From positions 62,001 through 126,000 of the forward strand of contig NZ_JQKB01000004.1 in the NCBI RefSeq assembly GCF_000745835.1: a DNA stretch of 64,000 nt. Direction: 5' to 3'. Below the pieces are notes generated by a model. That model was not told where the DNA came from. It did no database searches and saw only the letters and a list, made by a program, of their open reading frames with translations. Shown here in pieces: positions 49,055 to 57,374 of this stretch (the first letter of the stretch is position 1; each line of letters begins with the position of its first letter). Made by a program: the position numbers and the translations under genes. Source of the stretch: Belnapia moabensis DSM 16746 (lineage in GTDB: Bacteria > Pseudomonadota > Alphaproteobacteria > Acetobacterales > Acetobacteraceae).

Positions 49055-49648
49055 TCAGGCAGGGCTGGGCGGCTCGCCCGGTCCCCGGCCAATCTGTGGC
49101 GACGGGCGCTCCGGGGGAAGGGGCCGCGGCCGCTGCTCCAGCCGCTCGAGCTGGCCGCGTGCCTCGGCGCCCATCAGCCCGCGCATCACCCGGCGGAATC
49201 CCTCGACGGCGACCGGCCCGGCCTCGCGATAGGCCCGCATCACCCATTCCCGCTGCCGCTCGAACAACCGTCGCTCCAGCGCCTCGCCCTTCGGGGTGAG
49301 CGAGAGCAGGCGCTGCCGGCGGTCGTTGCGCCCGGTTGATTGCAACACGTAGCCCTGCTCGATGAGCGGCGTCAGCACCCGCCCGAGCGACTGCTTGGTG
49401 ATGCCGAGGATGCCGAGCAGGTCCCCCACCGTGATCCCGGGCCGGCGGCCTACGAAATGCAGCACCCGGTGATGCGCCCGGCCGAGATCCAGCTCAGCGA
49501 GGATCTGGTCGGCGCCGGCGGTGAAGTCGCGGTAGCCGAAGAAGAGCAAGTCCTGCGCCAGCCGCAGCTCCTCCTCGCGCAGGAAGAGCAGGTTGCGCCC
49601 GGCGCCGACGGGTGCGGCGGTCGGCGGGCCATCAGCTGTGTCCGGCAT
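49055..49648 (-). CDS. MarR-family transcriptional regulator
   Basis: A 197-residue winged-helix regulator of the MarR family. The DNA-binding domain includes LGRAHHRVLHFVGRRPGITVGDLLGILGITKQSLGRVLTPLIEQGYV (region, residues about 55-105), with wing residues RNDRRQRLLSLTPKGEAL. The C-terminal region is Pro/Arg-rich. The long N-terminal helix ELRLAQDLLFFGYRDF is the usual dimerisation part. It is divergent from the branched-chain aminotransferase gene, so a shared regulatory region is plausible. The gene's start at 49648 lies about 110 bases from that gene's ATG. Confidence 0.9.
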   Translation of the reverse strand: MPDTADGPPTAAPVGAGRNLLFLREEELRLAQDLLFFGYRDFTAGADQILAELDLGRAHHRVLHFVGRRPGITVGDLLGILGITKQSLGRVLTPLIEQGYVLQSTGRNDRRQRLLSLTPKGEALERRLFERQREWVMRAYREAGPVAVEGFRRVMRGLMGAEARGQLERLEQRPRPLPPERPSPQIGRGPGEPPSPA

Positions 49649-49690
49649 GGCAGCTATGCGCTCTCCCCGTAGCGGTTTTGGTCAGCGTCA

Positions 49691-49718
49691 TTGACACATT
49701 TTTCCCGATCATTCTAAC
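49691..49718 (+). promoter_or_regulatory. Candidate sigma-70-type promoter of the branched-chain aminotransferase gene
   Basis: TTGACA (49691-49696) followed after 16 bases by TCTAAC (49713-49718), about 42 bases ahead of the ATG at 49761. The -35 hexamer is perfect and the -10 matches at 4 of 6 positions. The surrounding sequence is the most AT-rich of the MarR/ilvE intergenic space. Good candidate, untested. Confidence 0.5.
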
Positions 49719-49760
49719 CTCCTCTGGTTGGAAGCAAGGATATTGCGGGGGTACGCGGTT

Positions 49761-50663
49761 ATGGCACTCATTCCTTACGACGACCGGGACGGCTGGATCT
49801 GGTGGGACGGCGAATTCCTCCCCTGGCGGGATGCCAGGCTGCATGTGCTCTCGCACGGGCTGCACTATGCCAGCGCCGTGTTCGAGGGTGAGAGGGCCTA
49901 TTCCGGGAATATCTTCAAGCTGCGGGAACATACCGAGCGGCTGATCGCCTCCGCCCGCATCCTCGGCTTCGAGATTCCCTACACGGCCGATGAGATCGAC
50001 GCCGCCTGCCAGGAGGCGGTGGCACGGAACGGCTTCACCGACGCCTATGTGCGCCCAATCGCCTGGCGCGGGTCTGAGGAGATGGGCGTCGCGGCGAAGC
50101 TCAACAAAACCCACCTCGCGATCGCCACCTGGGAATGGGGCGCCTATTTCGGCGTGGAGCAGCGCATGGCCGGCGTGCGCCTCGCCATGGCCAAGTGGCG
50201 GCGCCCAGCGCCGGACACCGCGCCGACCGCCTCCAAGGCCTCCGGCCTCTACATGATCGGCACCATGTCGAAGCATGCGGCGACCGACGAGGGGTTCGAT
50301 GACGCGCTGATGCTCGACTACAAGGGCGACGTCGCCGAGGCGACGGGGGCCAACATCTTCTTCAACATGGGCGGCGAGCTGCACACGCCGAAGCCGGTCT
50401 GCTTCCTCGACGGCATCACCCGCCGCACCGTCATGGGCCTCGCCCGCAAGCGGCAGGTGAAGGTGGTGGAGCGCACCATCCGCACCGATGAGCTGAAGGA
50501 CGCCTCCGAGGTCTTCCTCGCCGGCACCGCGGCCGAGGTGACGCCGGTGCGCGAGATCGCCGGCATCGCCTATACGCCGGGCGACCTCACCCGCATGCTG
50601 ATGACCGACTACGAGGCGTTGGTGCGGCTGAGCCCCGAGGAAGTCGCCAAGAGCGGCGCCTGA
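49761..50663 (+). CDS. ilvE: Branched-chain amino acid aminotransferase
   Basis: A 300-residue fold-type IV PLP aminotransferase that interconverts leucine, isoleucine and valine with their 2-oxo acids. The Schiff-base Lys159 is in PTASKASGLYMIG, with the family Glu193 in VAEATGANIFF; the N-terminal motif is HYASAVFEGERAYSG. Other landmarks are SEVFLAGTAAEVTPVREI and FEIP near residue 72. A well-placed ATG at 49761 follows the putative promoter. It is followed after 16 bases by a LysE-type exporter gene and then a CoA ligase gene, which may act on products of the same pathway. Confidence 0.92.
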   Translation: MALIPYDDRDGWIWWDGEFLPWRDARLHVLSHGLHYASAVFEGERAYSGNIFKLREHTERLIASARILGFEIPYTADEIDAACQEAVARNGFTDAYVRPIAWRGSEEMGVAAKLNKTHLAIATWEWGAYFGVEQRMAGVRLAMAKWRRPAPDTAPTASKASGLYMIGTMSKHAATDEGFDDALMLDYKGDVAEATGANIFFNMGGELHTPKPVCFLDGITRRTVMGLARKRQVKVVERTIRTDELKDASEVFLAGTAAEVTPVREIAGIAYTPGDLTRMLMTDYEALVRLSPEEVAKSGA

Positions 50664-50679
50664 ACGGGGAGGGCGAGCC

Positions 50680-51258
50680 ATGGACATCGCCTGGCTCGCC
50701 TCGGCCACCGGCTTCGCCCTGGCGATGTCGGCGACGCCGGGGCCGAACAACGCCATGGTCGCGGCGTCCGCGGTGAATTTCGGCCTGCGGCGAAGCCTGC
50801 CGCACATCGCCGGCGTCTCGCTCGGCTTCCCGGCGATGCTGGTCCTGGTGGCGGTCGGGGCGGGTGAGGTGCTGGCTGCATCGCCCGGCCTGCAGGCGGC
50901 GCTGCGCTGGCTCGGCGCCGCCTGGATGGTCTGGCTTGCCTGGAAGATCGGAACCGCGGTGCCGCCTGAGGCCGACGGCCCCGCGCAGGGCCGGCCAATG
51001 AGCTTCCTTCAAGCCGCCCTTTTCCAATGGGTGAACCCGAAGGCCTGGGTGATCGCCGGCGCGGCCATCCTCGCCTATGGCGCCTCCCTCCTATTGGCGG
51101 TGATTTTCGCCCTGGCGGCCTTCGCCAGCCTCTATCTCTGGGCGCTGGTCGGGCTCGGGGCGGCACGGCTGCTGTGCAGCCCGGCCGCGCTCCGCTGGTT
51201 CAACCGGGCGATGGCGATTCTCCTGCTGCTCTCCCTGGTGCCGGTGCTGCGGGGCTGA
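50680..51258 (+). CDS. LysE/RhtB-family amino acid exporter
   Basis: A 192-residue inner-membrane protein with about six helices, of the LysE/RhtB family that exports amino acids. The N-terminal signature SATPGPNNAMVAASAVNFGLR is present, with QWVNPKAWVIAGAAIL in the middle. ATG 50680 follows GGGGAGGG. Adjacency to the branched-chain aminotransferase suggests export of branched-chain or related amino acids, as inference. Confidence 0.9.
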   Translation: MDIAWLASATGFALAMSATPGPNNAMVAASAVNFGLRRSLPHIAGVSLGFPAMLVLVAVGAGEVLAASPGLQAALRWLGAAWMVWLAWKIGTAVPPEADGPAQGRPMSFLQAALFQWVNPKAWVIAGAAILAYGASLLLAVIFALAAFASLYLWALVGLGAARLLCSPAALRWFNRAMAILLLLSLVPVLRG

Positions 51259-51292
51259 CATCCTCCCCCGCAACGAGGCGGGAGGAAACGAG

Positions 51293-52822
51293 ATGGCCGG
51301 ATTCCAGCACGGCATGCCGGGGCCCTTCGCGGGCATGGATCTGCCCTGGCTGCTGGCGGCCAAGGCCCGGCAGAGGGGCGGGCATCCTTTCCTCATCTGG
51401 GCGCCGGCCGAGGGACCGGACGAGATCTGGTCCTATGCCCGCTTCCATAGCGAGGTCGGCCACCTCGCCGCCGGGCTGGGCCGGCGTGGCATCAGGCCGG
51501 GCGACCCGGTCCTCGTCCACCACGAAAATGCGCCCGAGCTGCTGCTCGCCTATTTCGCGCTCGCCGAGCTCGGCGCGATCGCCGTCCTGACCAATACGCG
51601 GGCGGCACAAGACGAGCTGGCCTATTTCGCCACGCATTCTCGGAGCGTCGCCGCCATCACCCAGCCGAGCATGGCCGGGCTGGTCGAGGTCGCGGCACCT
51701 GGCCTCCGCTGGATCGCCGTCACCGGCACGGCGGACTGGGCCGCGCCCTTCGCCGCGGAGCCCGATCGCCCTCGCCGGGCGCCTGAGCCGGAGCGGCCGC
51801 TCTCCGTCCTCTACACCTCCGGCACCACCTCCCGCCCCAAGGGCGTGGTCTGGACCCATTCCAACGCGCTCTGGGCGGCGCGGGTGAACGCAGCGCATGA
51901 GGGGCTGGTCCCCGAGGACGTGCATCAGGTCTACCTGCCGCTCTTCCATGCCAATGCGCTCGGCTACTCGACGCTGGCGACGCTCTGGGCGGGCGGGACG
52001 GTGGTGCTGCAGCCCAAATGGTCCACCAGCCGCTTCTGGCCGGTAGCGCTGCGGCACCGCACCACCTGGGTTTCCTTCATCTGGTTCTCGCTCCGCGCCG
52101 TGCTGGAGGCGGAAATCCCCGATGGGCACCACCTGCGGATGTTCGGCTTCGCCACCTCCGACCCGCCGGCCGCCGCCCGGCTGGGCGTGCCGGCGATCGG
52201 CTGGTGGGGTATGACGGAGACGATCAGCCACGGCATCGTCGGCAGCCTGCATGTGCCGAACCGCCCCGGCGCCATCGGCCGCGCCGCGCCGGAATACGAC
52301 ATCCGCATCCTCCGCGGGGATGGCACGCCGGTCGCCCCCGGCGAGACCGGCGCGCTGTTCTGCCGCGGCGTGCGCGGCGTCTCGATGTTCCTCGAATACC
52401 TGCACGACCCGGCGGCGACCGCCGCCGCCTTCGACGCCGAGGGCTGGTTCGCCACCGGCGACCTCGTCACCCTGCTCGATGACGGCTCCATCCAATTCGC
52501 CGACCGCGCCAAGGACATGCTGAAGGTTGGTGCCGAGAACGTCGCGGCCTCCGAGATCGAGCGGGTGGTGCTCGGCGTCCCCGGCCTGCGCGAGGCGGCG
52601 GTGGTCGGCCGCCCGCATCCAATGTTGGACGAGGTGCCCATCGCCTTCGTCACCCTCACCGCGGGTGCCGATGCCGCTGCCATACCTGAGGCGGTGATCG
52701 CCGCCTGCCGCGCCGCGCTTGCCGATTTCAAGGTGCCGCGAGAGGTGCTGGTGATCGAGGACATGCCACGCGCGACGCTCGAAAAGATCGCCAAGGCGGA
52801 ACTTCGGAAGCGACTCAGATGA
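51293..52822 (+). CDS. AMP-binding acyl-CoA ligase
   Basis: A 509-residue acyl-CoA synthetase of the ANL superfamily, forming an acyl-adenylate and then the CoA thioester. Motifs are: A3 SVLYTSGTTSRPKGVVWTH (about residue 178), A5 GWWGMTETISHG, A7 WFATGDLV and the A8/A10 linker DRAKDMLKVGAENVAASEIE with the C-terminal catalytic Lys in RATLEKIAKAEL. It resembles the crotonobetaine/carnitine and fatty acyl ligases in overall sequence; chain length is unknown. It follows the LysE-type gene. The 3' end overlaps the convergent TSUP exporter gene by 8 bases. Confidence 0.9.
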   Translation: MAGFQHGMPGPFAGMDLPWLLAAKARQRGGHPFLIWAPAEGPDEIWSYARFHSEVGHLAAGLGRRGIRPGDPVLVHHENAPELLLAYFALAELGAIAVLTNTRAAQDELAYFATHSRSVAAITQPSMAGLVEVAAPGLRWIAVTGTADWAAPFAAEPDRPRRAPEPERPLSVLYTSGTTSRPKGVVWTHSNALWAARVNAAHEGLVPEDVHQVYLPLFHANALGYSTLATLWAGGTVVLQPKWSTSRFWPVALRHRTTWVSFIWFSLRAVLEAEIPDGHHLRMFGFATSDPPAAARLGVPAIGWWGMTETISHGIVGSLHVPNRPGAIGRAAPEYDIRILRGDGTPVAPGETGALFCRGVRGVSMFLEYLHDPAATAAAFDAEGWFATGDLVTLLDDGSIQFADRAKDMLKVGAENVAASEIERVVLGVPGLREAAVVGRPHPMLDEVPIAFVTLTAGADAAAIPEAVIAACRAALADFKVPREVLVIEDMPRATLEKIAKAELRKRLR

Positions 52823-53561
52823 ACGCCTTCGCCGCCAGATAAAGCCCGAGCACCCCGAGCGCCGCCTGCACGATCTTGCGGAACCGCGCCTCCGCCATTC
52901 CCCGCCGCACCCGCTGTCCCAAGGCCATGCCGAGGAAGGCCGGCACCACCCCGGCCAGCGAGGCGAGGCCGAGCTCCGCCGGCAGCAGCCCGCCGCCCGC
53001 GAGGCCGATGGCCAGCGCCCCCGTCGCCACCACCACCCCGAGGCCGAAGCCCTGGATGAACTCGCCCGGCGGCAGCCGCAGCGCGACGAGATAGGGCGCC
53101 GCCGGCATCAGGAAGCTGCCCGTCATCCCCGTCACCACGCCCGAGGCGAGACCCATCGCCGGCGAGACCCAACGCTCCCGCCGCGGGCCCGGCGGCGGCA
53201 CCGGCCAGCCAAAGAGCGACAGCGCGGCCGAGGCCACCAGCAGCAGGCCGAGCAGGCCGGAGAGCACCACCGCATCGGAGCGGGCGAGGATGCCCGTCCC
53301 CGCCAGCGCCCCGGCCCCGGCCATCAGCAGGAAGGGCCAGAGCCGGCGCAGCGCCGCCCCGAGATGCGGCCCGGCGAAAGCCTGCCAGAGATTGGTGGCG
53401 AGCGCCGGCACCAGCATCAGCGCCATCGCATCCGGCAGCGGACGGGTGAGGGCGAGCAGGCCGAGCGTCACCGTCGGCAGGCCGAAGCCGGCGACGCCCT
53501 TGACGAAGCCGGCGAGGAGGAAGGCGCCGGTCACCGGCAGCGCATCGAGCAGCATGGTCAT
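52815..53561 (-). CDS. TSUP (TauE/SafE) family membrane exporter
   Basis: A 248-residue polytopic membrane protein with about eight helices, of the TauE/SafE (TSUP) family of sulfite/sulfoacetate-type anion exporters. Family features are GAFLLAGFVKGVAGFGLPTV near the start, and GLASGVVTGMTGSFLMPAAPYLVAL at the repeat. It ends a chain of six overlapping minus-strand genes from moaD onward. The link to Moco synthesis (sulfur release during MoaD recycling) is only a suggestion. Confidence 0.87.
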   Translation of the reverse strand: MTMLLDALPVTGAFLLAGFVKGVAGFGLPTVTLGLLALTRPLPDAMALMLVPALATNLWQAFAGPHLGAALRRLWPFLLMAGAGALAGTGILARSDAVVLSGLLGLLLVASAALSLFGWPVPPPGPRRERWVSPAMGLASGVVTGMTGSFLMPAAPYLVALRLPPGEFIQGFGLGVVVATGALAIGLAGGGLLPAELGLASLAGVVPAFLGMALGQRVRRGMAEARFRKIVQAALGVLGLYLAAKAFI

Positions 53562-54856
53562 GCCCCGAGCCTGCTCTCCGTCCTGCCCGTTTGCTTCGCC
53601 ATCGGCCGAAGCGCCAGCAACGCGGCCAGCGGCAGGAGCCAGGCGAGTCGCGCCCCGTACCGGTCATGCGGTCCGGAAAGCGCCCCCGTCACCAGCGCAT
53701 TCGCCGCAACGCCGACCAGGACGCACAGCGCGAGCCCGAGCATCGCCCGTTCCCCCGTCTGCCTCGCCCGCCAGCCGCCGAGCACCGTCCCCGCCGCGCC
53801 GAGCAGCAGCACCAGCGGATGCAGGGCGAGGAAGGGCGCCGCGAGCATTGGCAGCAGGCCTTGCGCCTGCATCCCTGCCGCGAAGCGCCGCTGCTCTTCC
53901 ATGGGGAAGCCGAGCGCCAGCTCCTTGCCGACCGAGCCAGCGAGATTCTCCGGGCCGAGCGTGTCCCCGACCCGGTTGCGCAAAAGCTGGTACCAGCCAT
54001 TCGCCAGTGCCGCCCGCAGCACGCCGAAAGGCTCCCGCCGCAGCGTTTCGAGGAGGATGACGGCAGCCTCCGGCGCCAGCCCGATCGGCCCGCCCGGCGC
54101 GGTCCAAACAGGCCCATCACCCGACCACAGGAATTCGTCCGAATCCATGGGCAGCCGCCCTGCCCAGCGGCAGAGCACCCACCTCGCCTCCGGGCAGCGC
54201 ACCGCGATGGTCCGCGCCGCCGGCCCGTCCGCCACCAGCCGCGCGAGCGGGAAGACCGCGCCATAGGGCGAGAGGGCAGGGCGCCCATGCATCGCCCAAT
54301 TGCCCGCAACCAGCAGCCCCGCCGCCAGCCCGACCGGCAGCAGGCAGCGCCAGACCATCCCCCGCAGCACCAGCGCCACCCCCAGCAGCGCGAGGCCGAG
54401 CGGCAGATGCGAGGGATGCGCCGCCATGGCGAGGGCCGAGAGCGCCTGCACCGCGATCCGCTCGCCGCGCCCCATCGCCACGAAGCCCAGCATCACCATG
54501 CCCAGCACCAGCACCGGCGCCAGCAGATCCGGCATGAGCAACGCACCGAACCAGGGCGCCGTGCTTCCCGCCGCCAGCCCGGCGCAGAGCAGCAGATGTC
54601 CTTCCCGCCCGGTCACCGCCCACTGCACCCGAGCGAGCAGCCAGGAGAGCAGCAGCCCCTGCGCCAGCAGCGGCCCCCAGAGGCTTACCCGCCAGTGGAA
54701 GGCATGCAAGGCGAGCCCATAGGCCGGCGGCTTGTCCCAGACCGGCCAGCCTTCAATGGTGAGGGCGAGGAAAGCCCCAGTATCGCTGAACACCAGTGGA
54801 TACCCGTTCAGCAGCGCCGGCCAGGTCAACAGCAGCGCGCCGAGCAGCAGCCTCAC
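53558..54856 (-). CDS. Polytopic membrane protein of unknown function
   Basis: A 432-residue membrane protein with about 10 hydrophobic segments. I do not recognise the family with certainty. The early part has a NGYPLVFSDTGAFLALTIEG loop after the first helix. A long non-membrane loop follows (residues about 205-330, with WFG- and ENLAGSVGKELALGF-like parts), and the C-terminal part ends in RYGARLAWLLPLAALLALRPM. SDTG-containing loops followed by several helices occur in PMT/ArnT-like glycosyltransferases and hypothetical proteins, so a lipid-linked sugar function is possible. GTG start overlaps the VOC gene stop (GTGA), and its stop overlaps the TSUP start. Confidence 0.75.
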   Translation of the reverse strand: MRLLLGALLLTWPALLNGYPLVFSDTGAFLALTIEGWPVWDKPPAYGLALHAFHWRVSLWGPLLAQGLLLSWLLARVQWAVTGREGHLLLCAGLAAGSTAPWFGALLMPDLLAPVLVLGMVMLGFVAMGRGERIAVQALSALAMAAHPSHLPLGLALLGVALVLRGMVWRCLLPVGLAAGLLVAGNWAMHGRPALSPYGAVFPLARLVADGPAARTIAVRCPEARWVLCRWAGRLPMDSDEFLWSGDGPVWTAPGGPIGLAPEAAVILLETLRREPFGVLRAALANGWYQLLRNRVGDTLGPENLAGSVGKELALGFPMEEQRRFAAGMQAQGLLPMLAAPFLALHPLVLLLGAAGTVLGGWRARQTGERAMLGLALCVLVGVAANALVTGALSGPHDRYGARLAWLLPLAALLALRPMAKQTGRTESRLGA

Positions 54857-55218
54857 GCCGCGACGAAAAGTTCGATCAGATTGCCTTCCGGATCGGCGAC
54901 CCGCATCACCCGCGGCGGCGCCCCGGACGGCCCTGGCGGGTCCAGCACCGCGATGCGGAGGGTGAGCATCCGACGGTGCCAGCGGTCCAGCTCCGCATCC
55001 TCGACCGGGAAGGCGAGCACCACCACCGGCTCGCCCGGCGCGGCGGCGGCTGGGAAGAGCACGTCGCCCCGCGGCCGCAGCACCAGCGTCACCGGGCCTA
55101 GCCCGAAGCAGGAGCCAGCCCCGATCACCGGCAGGCCAAGTACCCGTCCGTAGAAATCCCGCTGCCGCGTCAGGTCGTGGCAGGCCAATTCGACCCGGGC
55201 GAGGGGGCCGAGGGTCAA
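54853..55218 (-). CDS. VOC family protein (glyoxalase/bleomycin-resistance fold)
   Basis: A 121-residue protein of the vicinal-oxygen-chelate fold. The N-terminal strand has RVELACHDLTRQRDFYGRVLGLPV, the classical VOC beginning, and the end DPEGNLIELFVAA carries the metal-binding Glu. Start TTG at 55218, overlapping the MoaE stop by 4 bases (TTGA). The His of the first metal site is present in CHDL. No substrate is assignable; VOC proteins include glyoxalases, dioxygenases and resistance proteins. Confidence 0.82.
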   Translation of the reverse strand: MTLGPLARVELACHDLTRQRDFYGRVLGLPVIGAGSCFGLGPVTLVLRPRGDVLFPAAAAPGEPVVVLAFPVEDAELDRWHRRMLTLRIAVLDPPGPSGAPPRVMRVADPEGNLIELFVAA

Positions 55219-55670
55219 GCCGGGGTCCAGCGGGCGGCAGCGGCATCGTCCGCCGCCTTGGCCTCGACCCAGCGCTCCGCACCGCCCTCGAATTCCTCAC
55301 GCTTCCAGAAGGGCGCGCCTGTCTTCAGCCAGTCGATGAGGAAGGCGCAGCTCTCGAGCGCCGCGGCGCGGTGGGCGGAGGCGGTCAGCACCAGCACGAT
55401 CGGCGCCCCAGGCTCCAGCCGCCCGACGCGGTGGATCACCGTCAACCCGAGCAGCGGCCAGCGCCCGGTGGCATCCCCGGCGATGCGGGCGATGGCGCGC
55501 TCCGTCATGCCCGGATAGTGCTCCAGCACCATTGCCGCCAGCCCGTCATCCGCCCGGCATAGCCCGACGAAGCTGGCGAGCCCGCCGACATCCTGCCGCC
55601 CCGCGGTCAGCCGCGCCGTCTCGGCCGCGAGGTCGAAGCTCTCCTCCTGGATGGCGATGCGCGGCGTCAT
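55215..55670 (-). CDS. moaE: Molybdopterin synthase catalytic subunit MoaE
   Basis: A 151-residue MoaE, the large subunit that transfers sulfur from MoaD-thiocarboxylate to precursor Z, making molybdopterin. Conserved parts are GGLASFVGLCRADD, LEHYPGMTERAI, IHRVGRLEPGAPIVLV and the catalytic KTGAPFWKREEF (two lysines). It overlaps moaD at its start and the VOC gene at its end. Cytosolic, in complex with MoaD. Confidence 0.93.
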   Translation of the reverse strand: MTPRIAIQEESFDLAAETARLTAGRQDVGGLASFVGLCRADDGLAAMVLEHYPGMTERAIARIAGDATGRWPLLGLTVIHRVGRLEPGAPIVLVLTASAHRAAALESCAFLIDWLKTGAPFWKREEFEGGAERWVEAKAADDAAAARWTPA

Positions 55671-55918
55671 CCGCCGGTCACCGGCGGGAAGAAGGCGACC
55701 TCATCCCCCGCCGCCACCGGATGGTCCGGCCCGGCGAAGTCCTGGTTGACAGCGGCGCGAATGGTCTTTCGGTTGGCGAAGGCCGCGGCGTGGCCGTCGC
55801 TCCGCCCGCTGAGCCAGTCGACCAGCCCGGCGACATCGCGCACCTCGGGCGGCGGCGAGATCTCCTCTTCCGCCATCCCGACGCGCTGCCTCACCCAGGC
55901 GAAATAGAGCACTCGCAC
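55667..55918 (-). CDS. moaD: Molybdopterin synthase sulfur carrier MoaD
   Basis: An 83-residue ubiquitin-like protein, the small subunit of molybdopterin synthase, whose C-terminal Gly-Gly accepts sulfur as thiocarboxylate. It ends with AFFPPVTGG, the essential di-glycine. MRVLYFAWVRQRVG is the usual beta-strand start. GTG start, preceded 8 bases before by the end of the lipoprotein gene. The upstream order pgsA, lipoprotein, moaD, moaE is common in alphaproteobacteria. Confidence 0.93.
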   Translation of the reverse strand: MRVLYFAWVRQRVGMAEEEISPPPEVRDVAGLVDWLSGRSDGHAAAFANRKTIRAAVNQDFAGPDHPVAAGDEVAFFPPVTGG

Positions 55919-55926
55919 CGAAGGCC

Positions 55927-56613
55927 TCAGCGCGGCGTCGGCATGGTCTGCACCTGACCGTTGGGGCCAATCAGGGTGGTGGTGTTGCCGTCGTTGTGCA
56001 GCGTTCCGGTGCCGCCGCCGGGGGCGATGTAGCCCTGCACCCGGTCGGTGCCGCCGGTGCTGGTGACGGGCCCGCCCGGGGTCTGGATCACCCGCCCCTC
56101 GAGCCGCGCCGGCGGCGGGGAATTGGCGCCGGGCGGCGGCTGATAAACATTGGCGCGCGGCGGCTCGATGCGGCGGACCGGCGGCGGCGGCGGGGAGGAA
56201 CTGCCACTGAGGCCCGGCGGCATGTCGCGCACCGGCGGCGGGTCGGTCGGCTGCCAGGTGGAGCGGCCGGCCGGGGCCGACATGCGGTCGAGCTCGCCCG
56301 GGCGATAGGTGGGGATGTTGCGAAGCGCCGCATCCGGGTTGGCCAGAGTGGCGCGCGGGCCTTCCTGCGCCGGCCAGACATTGCCGGCTTCTGGCTGGAG
56401 CGCGACCATCTGCGGGGCATTGCCGGTGATGCGTGCAATGGTCTCGCTCTGCTCGGGCGGTGGCTCCTCCATGCGGCCCCAGGGCATGCCGATGGCGGCG
56501 CCGGCATTGGTCACGCCGTTCACCGCCCTGTAGCTGGCCCGGTCCGTCCAGCCGCAGCCCCCGAGCAGCGCGGCCAGGCCAAGTGCCGCCACCGATCCGC
56601 CAATCCGAATCAT
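55927..56613 (-). CDS. Proline-rich predicted lipoprotein
   Basis: A 228-residue exported protein with a lipobox LAALLGGCGW giving lipidated Cys20 after signal peptidase II. The mature chain has SYRAVNGVTNAGAAIGMPWGRM near the N-terminus, a Pro-rich middle (SSSPPPPPVRRIEPPR), and a Gly/Thr-rich C-terminal tail. I recognise no domain. AGGAGTTGACG precedes the start ATG at 56613, a good ribosome site. It lies between pgsA and moaD and is likely a minor envelope component. Confidence 0.72.
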   Translation of the reverse strand: MIRIGGSVAALGLAALLGGCGWTDRASYRAVNGVTNAGAAIGMPWGRMEEPPPEQSETIARITGNAPQMVALQPEAGNVWPAQEGPRATLANPDAALRNIPTYRPGELDRMSAPAGRSTWQPTDPPPVRDMPPGLSGSSSPPPPPVRRIEPPRANVYQPPPGANSPPPARLEGRVIQTPGGPVTSTGGTDRVQGYIAPGGGTGTLHNDGNTTTLIGPNGQVQTMPTPR

Positions 56614-56704
56614 CGTCAACTCCTGTGGTCCGCCCAGGCGCCCACCTGGCCGGGAATCGGCTGCACCATGCGCTGCCGCCGCCCCTGCCTCAAGGGAAAC
56701 AGCG

Positions 56705-57325
56705 TCACGGCCGCGCCGCCGGTTTCGCATGGCTTTCGGACGATTGTGCCGGCGCAGCCCTTTCCGCATTGCGAAGCCCGGCGAGCAGGTAGTCCCAGCC
56801 GGTGACCAGCGTCAGCGCCGCCGCCGTCCAGAGCATCGCCTCGCCGATCAGCGCGACGGGCAGGAAGGAGAGGTGCAGCACGGCGGCCCCGGTCTCGCCG
56901 GCGGTCAGCGTGCCGAGCGCGCCCATCTGGAAACCGGTCTTCCACTTGGCGAGCCGCGTAACGGGTAGCCCGATCCGCAACTCGGCGAGATACTCACGCA
57001 GGCCGGAGACCAGGATCTCCCGCAGCATGATGAGGATGGCCGGGTAGAGCGCCAGCCCCGGCAGCCGGTCGAGCCCCGCCAGCAGCATCAGCGCCGCGCC
57101 GACCAGCAGCTTGTCGGCGATCGGGTCCAGCATCCGGCCGAAGCCCGAGATGCTCTGCCGCTGCCGGGCGATCTTGCCGTCGAAATAGTCGGTGATGGCA
57201 GCGACCGAGAAGACCAGGCAGGCGCCGACATCGCCCCAGGGCGTCCGCAAGGCCACCAGCAGCACCAGCAGCGGGATCGCCGCGATGCGCGACAGCGTCA
57301 GCAGGTTGGGCAGGTCGGTCGGCAT
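56705..57325 (-). CDS. pgsA: CDP-diacylglycerol-glycerol-3-phosphate 3-phosphatidyltransferase
   Basis: A 206-residue membrane enzyme that makes phosphatidylglycerolphosphate. The CDP-alcohol phosphotransferase signature DG-x2-AR-x8-G-x3-D-x3-D is complete in DYFDGKIAR and the following GRMLDPIADKLL. The opening LPNLLTLSRIAAIPLLVLLV is typical of PgsA. About six helices. It is downstream of uvrC on the same strand, a frequent alphaproteobacterial pair. Confidence 0.93.
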   Translation of the reverse strand: MPTDLPNLLTLSRIAAIPLLVLLVALRTPWGDVGACLVFSVAAITDYFDGKIARQRQSISGFGRMLDPIADKLLVGAALMLLAGLDRLPGLALYPAILIMLREILVSGLREYLAELRIGLPVTRLAKWKTGFQMGALGTLTAGETGAAVLHLSFLPVALIGEAMLWTAAALTLVTGWDYLLAGLRNAERAAPAQSSESHAKPAARP

Positions 57326-57374
57326 GTCGGCGCAGTCATGGCGGAGCGGCGCGCGCCCGTCCAGTCACGCTCTA

